64,000 bases of DNA from Paulownia fortunei (taxonomy: Eukaryota; Streptophyta; Magnoliopsida; Lamiales; Paulowniaceae), in the NCBI GenBank assembly GCA_019321725.1, contig CM033119.1:16132694-16196693 (forward strand). Direction: 5' to 3'. The notes below the pieces were generated by a model, which was not told the origin of the DNA, did no database searches, and saw nothing but the letters and a program-made list of their open reading frames with translations. Made by a program: the position numbers and the translations under genes. Numbering within the stretch: the first letter of the stretch is position 1; every line of letters starts with the position of its first letter. Of this stretch, positions 23,964-35,719 are shown piece after piece.

Positions 23964-25084
23964 CAAGGTTTCAAAAATTTACACAAATAAAGAAAAATAT
24001 AACTTTCGTTGCAATTTGAGAACTAACTTGAAAACAAATGAGTTGGTCTTCAACCATATTATTAAGAAACTTGAACTAACAAATTAAATAAATAACTGCA
24101 GATAATCTATTGCTAGTATTTTCTTAGATACGTAGCATTCCAAAGTCTATTTATGGGTTTGCCACTAAGGTCTTCTCACATTGGTTATTAGGTACAAAGC
24201 TTTTAATAGCTAACATTTGTGAAGCCTTAGTCTTTCCTTTGAGTGAAACAACATAATAGTGAGGTCTTATTATTTCTTTTGAGAGAAGTAAAATAGCACT
24301 CTTGCCATTCATGGGTTTATTCGAACTCGCCCAATGCTATGCTCAAAAGGGAACTATATGAGCATGTGGTATGTTGAGACAATAGCTCTCATACTGTTCA
24401 ATCCTAATTGTCCGAGGATAATAATGTAAGTGGAGGGTACATAATCATGGTCCATTGAGGTTGGTCTCTCGACGTGACTGGGCAAGTGACAACGGGGTTT
24501 GATCATAGGCTTGCGTGATGCGTGTGGGGTGATGACCATACAAACTACTTGCCTGTGAACATCCCCTTGGGTTGATGCCTAGTGAGTGACTGATGGGACC
24601 CATCGGATGGCTGCGTAGTGCCCCAATGGGCTGGACAGTGGCTGCCAGGTAGCACAATGAAAGCAGACACAACTTGTGTCTGTTGGCCGCTCTTAGTCAA
24701 CTGCCCAACCACAGGTTGGGTAGTCCCATGTGCATGTGTATGTGTTTTTACGGATTAAAGTTTTAATTAAAATTAAATATTAATTTTAATTTCAAAAAAA
24801 TGTTTTTTTTAAACTTTATTTTATGCCAAATTTTGAAAAATTGACAACTTTAAACAACTTGGCAAATTTATATACTTTAAAATTCATGTGATGAATGTTT
24901 ATTGTATGATTTATTTAGGGATTATCATATGCCTATGACCAATGTGATTGAATATATATTTTAATTATCTTTGGATTTTTGGGGCTTGTGAGCTTTTTAT
25001 TTTATTTTGTATTGTATTTAAATTATTGCAAAGATAGTAAAATAGAAAGTGAGGTTTCTATTTTAGTTTTGTAAATGGAGGATG
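23964..25084. other. Unassigned stretch with a GC-richer patch
   Basis: No gene is supported. 24440-24730 is clearly GC-richer than its surroundings and ends in two adjacent short hairpins (listed separately). The AT-rich part 24760-25080 may be the 5' untranslated region of the copia element that follows, but I see no LTR or PBS to prove it. Confidence 0.4.
24664..24720. repeat. Two adjacent short perfect hairpins
   Basis: CAGACACAA-C-TTGTGTCTG (24664-24682, 9-bp stem) is followed 21 bp later by CCCAACC-ACA-GGTTGGG (24704-24720, 7-bp stem). They lie at the end of the GC-richer patch. Confidence 0.7.
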
Positions 25085-25525
25085 CTCAAACCAAACTAAA
25101 TCGGATCGAATCGATCAGTTCAATCGGTCCAACCGAGAATCGGAAGTCATTCGGTTCGATTAGGCCCCAAAACCGATTTGACCGATTAAAACCACCCAAA
25201 ATCGATTTGACCGGTGTTAATTTTTTTTTAATTTTTTATTTTTTATTTTTATAAAGGTTTAAATTTGATATTTTGTTATATTTATGTGATTATTTGAATT
25301 TTGTATTTTGTTATATGTGTTTTTATATAGTTATTTATTTATTTTTATATTTAAAATGTATTACATAATAATTAATCTATTATATTATTATTTTACATAA
25401 TAAAATAAAAAATATAATTAATTTTTATTAAATTAGTCCGACCGCCGGTTGAATCGGTCCGACCGGTTGAATCACTAATTTTAACAAAATCAATTTGGTC
25501 ACCGGTCCGGTTATGAAAACATTGG
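25085..25525. repeat. Element with iterated ACCGGT/ATCGGT motifs
   Basis: Both ends of this stretch are dense in related words: AATCGGATCGAATCGATCAG, CGGTCCAACCGAGAATCGG and GATTTGACCGATT on the left, CCGGTTGAATCGGTCCGACC and GGTCACCGGTCCGGTT on the right. An AT-rich centre (25215-25430) separates them. Such motif-rich ends recall plant non-autonomous elements, but I found no clean terminal repeat or target duplication. It lies directly before the copia pol remnant. Confidence 0.4.
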
Positions 25526-25579
25526 CTCGAACCATGAAGGCCATGCTTGTATGGGTTATTAAATACAAATGTAATTAAA

Positions 25580-28550
25580 TAAGAAGATTCAATGCCCATT
25601 AATGTAGCAAGAGTTGTTGCATTGGCTATAAGCACCATTAATCTAGATTTTGAAAGTAGTTGTGTAATAGTTTTAAACAATTATCTTTTTGTTCCAGATA
25701 TTGTTAAGAACATTGTCTCTATTTTGATTTTGGATAGAGAGGGTTATAAATTTACCATTGAGAATAGAAATTATTCCATTTTCAAATGTTTTGATTTTAT
25801 CTATTTAAGTTCATTGACGAATTGCTTATATATTATTACTCCCTATAACCCCATTCTCACAATTCAACAAAATAAAAAAAAAACTAGACAATCATAGTTC
25901 CATGACCATATGGCATGCAAGATTAAGGCATATTTCTAAGAAAAGAATTAACAAGTTGGCACAATTACTTGACTTAAAGGACGAGCAAGTATTGCCAACA
26001 TATGAATCATGCCTCAAAGGAAAGATGACCAAACCTCCATTTGTTAGACAAATGTATCGAGCTAAACATCTATTGGATTTTATCCATACAAATGTATGTG
26101 GGCTACTAAATATTAGTGCCTGAGAGAACTATAAATACTTCTTAATCTTTATCGATGACTTCTCTAGGTATAGTTATGTGTACCTTTTAAGGTACAAGTT
26201 TAAAGTCTTTGAAAAGTTCAAAGAATTCAGAATTGAAAAAGAGAAACAAACTGGCTTTAGTATAAAGACTCTTCGACCTGATCGAGAAGGTGAGTACTTA
26301 AGTATGAAGTTTTTAGATTATCTAAAAGAGAATGAGATTATCTCATAGTGGACTCCTCCTGCTACTCCATAACTTAACGGAGTTGTGGAATACAGGAATC
26401 AAACTTTGTTGGACATGGTTTGATCTATGATGAGTTTAACTTCATTATCTCTTTTATTCAGGGGCTTTGCCTTGGAAACGTCAACATATCTATTAAATAG
26501 GGTGCATCTAAAACTGTGCCCAAAATACCATATGAGATATGGTATGGTAAGATACCTTTCTATAAGTACCTTAGGGTGTGGGGTGTGCTATTTATGTGAA
26601 GCAGTAAGTGAGAGATAAGTTGAATATGAGATCTAACTTATGCAAGTTCGTGGGATATCCAATGGAGTCTATTGATACTTCTTTTACGATGCCTTAGAAA
26701 AATAGGTGTTTGTTTCGAGGTATTCCACCTTCCTTGAAGAAGAATTTCTTTTAGAGAGAAGTGGAAAAGTCGTGGAACTTGAAGAAGTTCAAGAACCATA
26801 GAACTCCCCAACTGTAGCAATAGATGATATATTAGCTGATGCTAGGCCCTTTGAGGTACAACTTCTTTGTAGATTCGAAAGGCTCTCAAGGGTGCCTGAA
26901 AGGTATGACTTTTTATTAGATAATAAAGAAAAGGGACTCCCATTGGATAATGATATGAGAAACTATGGAGAGGCGATGTTTGACATCGACTTGGAAAAGT
27001 GGCAAGAAGCTATGCAATCAGAGATGGACTCTATGTACTCCACAAAGTATAGACCATGGTGATCTACCATAGGGAATTGTTTCCATTAGCTGCAAATGGG
27101 TCTACATGCAAAAGCTTAGAGTAGATAGTGAGGTAGCGACCTATAAAGCACATCTGGTTATAAAAGGTTATACTAAAAAATAAGGAATTGATTATGAGGA
27201 AACCTTTTCACCAGTGGCGATGATTAAACCCATTGAATTTTGCTAGCCATATCTACATATTATGACTATAAGATATGATAAATGGATGTGAAGATCATTT
27301 TTCTTAATGGAAAAATTAAGAAAAAATCTATATGAAGCAGCCAAAAGGTTTCATATCCAATGGGAGTGAGCAAAAGTTTTGCAAGATCCAGAGATCCATT
27401 TATGGACTCAAACAGACTTCAAAAAGTTAAAACATCCAAATTGATGAAACCATCAAAAAGTTTGATTTTCATAAGAATTTGAATGAATCATGTGTCTATA
27501 AAAAAGGTTAGTGGGAGAAAAGTTATATTGTTGTGTTCTATGTTGATGACATCCTACTCATTGGGAATAATGTAGGGATGTTACAATCAACGAGGAATTG
27601 ATTGTCTAAATAGTTTTCCATGAAGGACTTGGGAGATGCATCTTTTATCCTAAGGATAAAGATTTATAGAGATAGATTTAAAAGAATGATCGGACTATGC
27701 TAGTCTATGTACATAGACCAAGTGCAAAAATAGTTTAACATTGAGGAATCTAAATGATGATTCCTGCTTATGAGTCATGGGGTTTCACACTCTAAGGCTA
27801 CATCTCCCAAGACACATGAAGAGAGAGAAAAGATAACTCGCATACCTTATGCATCTGCAATAAAGAGCACTATATATGTAATGTTGTGTACAAGGCTTGC
27901 TATCACATATACTCTAAGTATCACGAGCAGATATCAGTTCAATCCAGGGGAAGAACACTAGAAAGTCGTTAAGATAATCCTCAAGTACATAAAAAGGACT
28001 AAGGATATCTTTCTAGTATATGACGATAGAGAACTAAAACTAGAGGGATACATAAACTCTAGTTTTCAGTTTGATATAGACAACTCAAAGTCCATGTCTG
28101 GATATATATTCACCTTGTATGGTAATACGGTTAGTTGGAAAAATTCCAAGCAAGATACGACAATAGACTCTACTACTGAGGCTGAATATATTACCGCATC
28201 AGATGTAACAAAAGAAGTTGTTTTGGATAAGAAACTTCATTCAAGGGTTGGGTGTAGTTCCATCCAGTTCCATCCATTATTGATCCACTTATGATTTACT
28301 ATTATAACAATAGACCATTACGCAAGCAAAGGAGCCAAGATCTCATCAAAGGTCCAAGCACATAATGAGATGATATCACTTAATCAGAGAGATCATTGGT
28401 AGCGGTGACGGTCATTGTGGATCACATTGCCTTAGCAGAAAATGTAGTACACCCACTTACTAAGCCCTTAGCACAGAAGGTATTCGACAGACATCTCAAG
28501 ACGATAGGCCTTAGATATATGGGCAATTGGAGACAGAACAAGAAGGAAAT
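25580..28550 (+). pseudogene. Ty1/copia pol pseudogene (5'-truncated)
   Basis: The domains come in copia order. A pre-integrase region is at 25592-26100 (IWHARLRHISKKRINKLAQ). An integrase core follows at about 26120-26620, with FIDDFSRYSYVYL and a PDREGEYLS segment around two of the acidic catalytic residues. Reverse transcriptase occupies about 27000-27760, including KAHLVIKGYT..GIDYEETFSPVA and the catalytic FYVDDILLIG near 27537-27565. RNase H is at 28094-28290 (SKQDTTIDSTTEAEYITASD), and the tail at 28440-28545 contains HPLTKPLAQKVFDRHLK. Stops and frameshifts occur throughout, for example after KENEIIS in integrase and between the RT blocks. No intact gag, protease or 5' LTR is visible. 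The LTR fragment starts directly behind it. Confidence 0.9.
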
Positions 28551-29087
28551 TGTTAGAGTAAGATGTCCAACACCCTAAATAGATTGGGTGTAGTATATGA
28601 TTTTCTTTTGCAAGATAATCTTATGGGAATCATATTAATAAAAAGGCATTTTCTTTATCTTATGTCTTGTATTTTTCTTTTTGCACATTAGATAAAGTCC
28701 TTAGACCAAATTTAGTTATGGGGCATGATCGTACATATGATGATAATCATGGAACATGCCTCTAAGGCTTTTGGTCTTAAATAAGTTTTGAGTCGGAGAA
28801 TTTTTGAGATGGTACATCAAATAGCCCAATAAGACTCACACATACGATGTATGCTCGTAAGACGAGGATGTCGCAATCTATTAACAATAGTGTATAGACG
28901 CAAGTGCATGTATGTGGGTACTTGTTAGAGAACATGTACACCAAACATGGGCCCATAGAAAATTCTTAGCTGGAGGCTTTGCCTATCGAATTAAGAATTT
29001 TTGTGTTGCGATAATACACGACTATTTCTTAGACTTGAGGCACGATGGTAGTCTTATGTGAATCCTACAACACTTTGATATATCTTC
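28551..29087 (+). mobile_element. Truncated 3' LTR of the copia element
   Basis: It begins TGTTAGAGTAAG right after a weak purine-rich tract (AGAAGGAAAT) behind pol. It then aligns with 12296-12838 of the solo LTR over about 540 bp. Similarity stops after TATATATCTTC at 29087, so about three quarters of the LTR is missing. The remaining 170 bp before the next element (29088-29259) match nothing I recognise. Confidence 0.85.
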
Positions 29088-29259
29088 GGCCACATTCATT
29101 CTATAGGGATAGGTTCATTGAATTGGTTATTTTTGGAGAGTTTGACTATTTCAAAACAACTAATTTTAACACATGAAAATATAAAGATAAGATGGAAATT
29201 ATTGGATAATTGTTGCCATCTTTTTTCCTAGATATGGCTTAAAATTTGTGGATGTATCA

Positions 29260-30514
29260 CGTAACACCCATACCACTAAATATAGATATTGATATAATAA
29301 TAATTTTGACAAGGTAGCACATTTATACATACATATATATATATATAAACAACCTGTGCAACAAAATTTGTGTATGTATGCGTCTGTATAACTTTTTGTT
29401 TATTTATTTTTTAGTTAGTTAGTTTGATAGAATATTGATAAAAGATTCTTGCATATTTCAAACTCAATAAACTAGAAACCAATATATACACAGATTTTGC
29501 CCCTTAATGGTTCTACTATGTGTTTGCAACCACAAATCATTCTTTTATGCATAAAAACCCTATAAATAACCTCTAATATCATCATGAACAAGATAAGAAT
29601 CTTAAGAAATCACAAAACCCTCAAATAATATAAAAATTAATGTGAAAACTATATATGAACCTCACCTATGCCAGTTTCAGCTTCTACTTGTGATTACTAC
29701 TTCTTTTTGCTTCATTTGCCCTTTTCTATCACTTGGAATCACTTAGGCCTAGCTTAGAGAGATTTGACATGAGTTTGGAATTTGAAAATGACTGAAAATG
29801 ATTAAGGGTCGTGGGTAAATGGCTAAGAGTGAAGGAAAGCTTGATGTGGCACTTGAGGTGCTTACTTAAACTTGGTAGCAAGCATAAGGTGCATGTTGTG
29901 GTATAAATCTGACCTTTCACCCATCTTTCAAGTCTAGATCAGATGTGTCATACTATACATTAATTTTATTGCATCCTATTTTAATCATCATAAGATTCCA
30001 TGGATAATTCATAAGCTAATTTCCTAGTCGTTCATTTAATTTCTTACCTGATTGTCACCCGATTCTTAAATAATTATCCATATTAAAAATTATATAATCT
30101 TATACATAAATGAATATTGTAATATCACCTTTGAATCATATTATCTTATGTCCAATGTCCCAAATATGCAATTTACCGATATATATTTTTGAAATACTTG
30201 GATGAAATCGAATCAAACCGTATAAGCTTACTAGCAACGACTTTAACATTTCCAAAATTACAACCTATATATCCCATCGATATCTAATATTGATCAATCT
30301 CATTTTCTTATTATTTCAATTTAATGTTGATTACTTATATTATGATGATCGACAACTAACACCATATGAGATTTTCTAGAAATTAATGATCAAATATGAT
30401 TATAAGGTAAAACAGATCATGCCATGCTAGTTTAAATGCAAGCACTTATGAATAATATATAATACATAAATCATATTGATCAAGTAAGTAGTGTGAGACT
30501 CGTTTATTACATCA
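29260..30514 (-). mobile_element. Ty3/gypsy LTR with a 2-kb internal deletion
   Basis: The first 80 bp (GTAACACCCAT... at 29261; the leading T of TG is now C) match the start of the solo LTR at 16870. At about 29440 the similarity jumps to the part equivalent to 18970 and continues to the LTR end, ATCA, at 30514. So about 2 kb of the middle is absent. The base composition has drifted toward AT relative to the intron copy. The adjoining sequence TTCCCTCCTTATAAAAATTT equals the polypurine side of the intron element, marking this as a 3' LTR of a minus-strand element. Confidence 0.82.
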
Positions 30515-33500
30515 TTCCCTCCTTATAAAAATTTCATTCCCGAAATTTCACTTACCAAAAAATTCTAGATATTTCATTATCATTTTATGTTTCCTTTCCC
30601 AAGTAGTTTATTATGTTGATTGACTTCTCCTTGGTACTTTAACTAATGAGATATTCTCATTTTGAAGTTGCTTTACATCCCTTACTAAAATCTCTATAGG
30701 CCTTTCTTCATATTTTCGACCTCAGTTTAGTTCTATTAGTTTATTTTTCAATAGATGGCATAGATTCATGATATATTTTCTTAAAATGAACACATGAAAC
30801 ACATTGCAAACTCCAGACATTCATGCAAAGAGGTCGAGTTTATAGGCAATATCCCAAATTCTCTCAGTAATGCAAAATAAATCAATGTACATAGGATCAA
30901 GTTTGAATGTAGCATTCCTATTTTTTTTTCTGTCTAAGCTGCATAATCCCTTTCATTTAAGACAAATTCAAAAAATTTGATCCCATCATAAATTGCAACG
31001 ATATTCCTCCTTAATCTGCATAACTCTATGGTCACCTCTAACTAGTTTCTATACATTGACAATTTGTTCTACCACTTCTATCATTTTCCAAATCATATTT
31101 ATTCTAAAAGAACTCCAAATTCATTTCAATAAAATGATGGCCTGTATTTTTTTATCATACAATGCCTCATAGAGAACTATCTCAAGTAGTTTTATTACTA
31201 TTGTCATAAGATATTCCACCCAAGGAAAAATTTTCTTAGTTGACATCAACAATTTAATGCAGAAGCTCTAATCATATCTTGTAAAGTTTAATTTGTTTGT
31301 TCTAATTGCCCATTGATGCATGGATGATTACAATACTAAAATATAATTTTATTCCCAATACCTGATGTAAGATCTTCTAGGAAGTGGACAAAGACCTTAA
31401 ATCAACATCAGAACTAATAGATACTAATAAACCATAAAGTCTAACCACTTCCTATACATTTATCTTTCCATAGATTTCTATGGAATACCTAGGATAAATT
31501 GAAAAATATGAGCATATTCAGTTAACCTATGAACAATAACCCAATTCCATAATCATATACAAAATTCATGAATGCTTTCCCATTTCCACCTGAAAATAAA
31601 AGCAGAACTAAATCATTCCAACATATGCACTTTTACATATATTCTTTTTTTATTGGCAAACCAAATATTAACAATAATAGCTCGTCCAGTATTTGATATC
31701 TATATATTTTCTTGAGATTACAAACATCATTCATACCACTAAATAAAACAAATAAAAAAGGTACATGATCATCACCTAAACTTAATCTTGTAATTTATTA
31801 TTTATCACAAAATCTATTTAAGTTCCTTTTAAGCCTTTCATCTTAATCTTAACCTTTCATCGACCTTATTTTGAACATTTAAAATTAGATCAATCAAAAT
31901 TAGTCTTACCAAAATATTAATAAACATATAATTCACCATCTAGTCTAATTCATCCTCTGAACAAACCTCAATTCCCATAATAGTTTATGATGTAAAATTT
32001 GTATAAATATTAGTCTATTGAGATATTTCATTCCAATGACATCTATAATTAGATAGATCATATAATATATTCACTTACTAATAATATCCATCATTTCTTC
32101 AAGTTCAACTCCTTTTGAGTATATAGACATTTTAAGTACTTCGATTTTTAATGTCATATGTAGTATTACATAAATAATCTAATTAACTCGAAGAGTGTCA
32201 AATAACTTTTTTATATTGCATCAAACATATACAAAAACACAATGAGATACACCACTATACATAATAAATAATTTATATCTAAAGTTGGAGTCACTATCGA
32301 AGCTCAAATCAATTCTCTTTAAGTAATTAGAGATTTCTTCCCACTTAGTGAACCATTCATATTTCATATACCTGCATGTATGATGAAATAAAGCGGTAAC
32401 AACTACGGAGGAATAATAATATCACTAACTCAGAAAACCTTTCTTATTTCCATCACATTTATTGGTCTTCTCTATTTTAGTACAACTGTGAAGTTTTGAA
32501 TAGTTACAAGGACACCTTCTTAAGAAAATTACTAGTCCCAAAAATAAATATTGTATTACATAACCAAAAGATCGCATTTACTAAATTAAACAAATAATTT
32601 TATACTTCCTTAGAGTTTCCAAGATCATATTAAAAGGTCAATCATATTTTTCCTCATTGTACACTAAGATATCATCAATGAATATCACCCCAAACATACC
32701 CATATGAATTATCAAACACATTATTCATCATGTATATCAAAATAATTAAGGCATTAGTCAACCCAATATTACAACAAGAAATTCATAATTAATTCAAACT
32801 TAAAATCAACCCTTAAGATCACAATTGCTTCTCTTAATTTATCAAATAAACCTTAATATGAAAATATGTACTTATTACAAATTATTACTCAATTTAGTTG
32901 CAATAAATAATACATAAGCTCAAGATTCATCTTTCTTCTAGGTGAATATAAAGTGGACGTTGTTTATGAGAAGCACTAAACCTTAATGTCTTGCCCAATA
33001 TTATAACAATATCCCTAAAGATTCATCGAATTCTAATAGGTGTATATGATAAACTAAAAGAGAGATTGGATTTGTAATAACAATTATATCCAGGATAAAA
33101 TCAGTTGGCTAGTCAATAGCATACCCGAAAGCTTCTTTTCAACATATATCAAGAGATCTGAGATCACACAAATAGATTTTTAGTAAACTTGGTCATTTCT
33201 AAAAATTCTAACACAACCTAAAGATCGACAATAACTCTTTCTTACTATTTTCTTTCATAGTAATTGTAGAAGGTTATAATTTGACAATCTCTTTTATTTT
33301 TTGCAAATAGTAAATATTTTTTTGCTATGTGGTCTCCATAAAATTTCTAAATTTCATCACCTAGAATTTAAAAGTCTTAATCATTCTAAAATAATCCACA
33401 ATGTATAATTCTCAATAAATCAATCAACCCCAAAAGGTTATATCATAATCCTAACTAATATAACAAAATTAACCTAAAGCTCTTGAAATCTCAAAAACTC

Positions 33501-33700
33501 TTGTCTGGTATCCATATTGCCTTGGTCAAGGTTTTCATGATTAAGGACTATGAATACATAAGAGATTCTCCTATTCAACTAGATAGGTGATAGATCCTTT
33601 ATTAGCCACTCATTAATCTCATACATGAAGATCATATGCCAACATAAACCTAGGGGTTATCATAATTTTTAAAAAACTTCCTGAACCTATTGAATTGTCA
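30515..33700 (-). pseudogene. Decayed Ty3/gypsy internal region
   Basis: Sequence after the LTR parallels the internal part of the intron element. 30780-30960 corresponds to 52850-53000, the integrase C-terminus (on the plus strand ACACATGAAACACATTGCAAAC against ACACATGAAATATATTGTGT). A match to the integrase part around 53215 is seen at about 31150 (TTATCATACAATGC...CATAGAG). The reverse-transcriptase equivalent is near 32640-32720 (ATATCATCAATGAATATCACCCC, complement of a GxIFIDDI-like run). Stops are dense in all frames, and the strong AT drift suggests old, methylated and deaminated DNA. The 5' part, including PBS and 5' LTR, is not recognisable. The lower end is approximate. Confidence 0.7.
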
Positions 33701-33874
33701 CGTACCACATCGTTAATTTTAGTTTATCAAAAAAATTATGATTTAAAATACTAAACAAAAATTGTGATCTAAAAATTTATCAAAAATCAAACTGTCTATT
33801 TACAATTTAAAAGGGTAATTATGTAATTAATCTATCATATCAAACCCTAGAGATTAAGCTGATTATTCTTTTTT

Positions 33875-34002
33875 CGACTCTCATCTCTCAATCTCAAGAG
33901 CCAGTAGTTGTCTGTCTTTCATTTTTCTTTCTTTCAAGTCCCAAGTCCCAACTCTCATCTCTTAATCTCAAGAGCCAGCAACCGTCTATCTCCCCATCTG
34001 TC
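33875..34002. repeat. 74-bp tandem duplication
   Basis: CAACTCTCATCTCTTAATCT at 33949 repeats the sequence starting at 33875 with a 74-bp period, and the shared text continues through CTCAAGAGCCAGYARYYGTC. The second copy is partial. It lies between the gypsy remnant and the hAT remnant and may be 5' untranslated sequence of the latter. Confidence 0.75.
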
Positions 34003-35719
34003 ATTTTTGTAAGCAAAATGAGCATTAATGATATTTAATCAGATCTACTCTAGTACTCTTACATTTTGTCTACATTCAAATTTTTTGGGTTTATTTACTG
34101 AAAAAAGAAAATGTGGTAGATTATATTTTATTTTTATCTTTGATACTATTAATACTTGATGCACTTATGCAGTGTGTATAAGATACTGAGTTTAGATAGT
34201 TGAGTTAGAATCGGTTAGTGAATAGCTTTGAGTAGTTAAGTTGGATCAGGTTTTGGTGGACAAAATGTAAAACCCAAATCTTAAATATATTCTTGATTTT
34301 GATTTTTATTGTGATTGGGAAAAAGTCACAACTCACTATCTTGAAGGAGAAGGTAAAAATTTATAAGGTTTTAGTTTTGTTATGTGATGTCATTTTTAGG
34401 CTTTTGCAATGTAGAGTTCTTTTTATTTTCCCCTTAGAAATACGGATTGAGAGATTGGGTTAAATAGCTTTATAGGATAAAGTGACTGCTTTTGAATTGC
34501 GTACTTTGTGTCTGAAGCGAAGACTCTCTCCTATTTGTCATTTGGTTATGTGTGTGCATGACTATGTCTCTGTTATTTGTATAATCTCAAGCATGCCACT
34601 CATTTTGCAAGAGACCACTCTCCTTTCACCATTTCGCCGATCATGGTCATAACACCCCTAGGCTCGTTTAGGATCATATTCTTCCATTATCCTTGCCTCA
34701 CCACTTTGCGAAGTAGATAGCCAGGGCTCGTTGGTTATTAAATTCAAGTAAGTTACTTTTTCGTCCACTTTCCTCAAGATGATTAGAAAAATAAAACCCA
34801 TGTCTAATTTTTTTATATATATATTTTGCATTTGCAATTGTTTGATATTATTATATTTATTTCATATTCTACCTACATTTCTTAAAAGTTATGTTAGTCA
34901 TGCTATAGATGTTTATAGATTTAGTCCATAATTTTCTTTTTCTTTCATTTATCATACTACTTACTTTTATTGAATACAAATTTAATGTTAGAGTTGTTAC
35001 AAGAAAATTTATGTACATTGTATACATGATTCTGATGTATGCAAAATGCATTATGTTTTCATTGAACAAGAAAAAGTAGGATTGCACATTTTCTTCCATT
35101 TTGTTTTGCACATTCTGTTTTCAATAAAAACATATGCAAAATGTTTTTTTCATTGAAAACTGAATGCAAAATGCATTCTTATTTGCAAATTTAGATTTCA
35201 GTAAAAATATATGCAAAATACATTATGTTTTGCATTCTATTTTCATTGAAAACAGAATCTATTTTCAATAAAAATAGATACAACTGCATTATATTTTGCG
35301 CATTCTATTTTCAGTAAAAATAGATGCAAAGGCATTTTGCAGAATGTATTTTACTTTCTATTTTGAATAAAGAGAATGCACTTTGCATTCAAAAAAGAAT
35401 CCATTTGCATTATATTTTGAATCAAAACAGAATATGTTTTGCATTCTATTTTTAATCGAAACCGAATGCAAACCACAATCTTTCTATGGCATTTTGTAGA
35501 ATCTTTGATTTAATTTTATATATTTGGGGGATTTGTATTAATCTTTTAGTGGGTTTAATTCAATGTAGGTATTAGATTGATTTGTTAGCGAGTCCATCCC
35601 ATGGGGAATACCACTAATGCAACGGAAAGTCCCATTATTTGTTCAAAATATATTTACTTTTTTAACTTTGATAATATTTTCATGTGTTTAATTTATATTA
35701 AATTTTTTTCTATTTTTTT
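34003..35719 (+). other. Probable 5' non-coding part of the hAT element
   Basis: No open coding region is supported. The stretch precedes the transposase remnant on the same strand and contains the iterated 35030-35475 region. hAT elements commonly carry long subterminal non-coding sequence. I found no 8-bp target duplication or terminal inverted repeat, so the element border is not set. Confidence 0.35.
35030..35475. repeat. Degenerate iterated motif with dyad symmetry
   Basis: TGCAAAATGCATT, TTTTGCATTCTATTTTC and TTCAATAAAAATAGATGCAAA-type words recur about eight times, alternating on the two strands. The repeats pair with each other as well as repeating in tandem. Units are diverged and unevenly spaced (about 45-65 bp). 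Confidence 0.7.

Noticed and set aside
24664..24720. Bacterial-type terminator hairpins
   Set aside because: The DNA is of a plant nucleus and no T run or gene end is near, so a terminator role is not supported.
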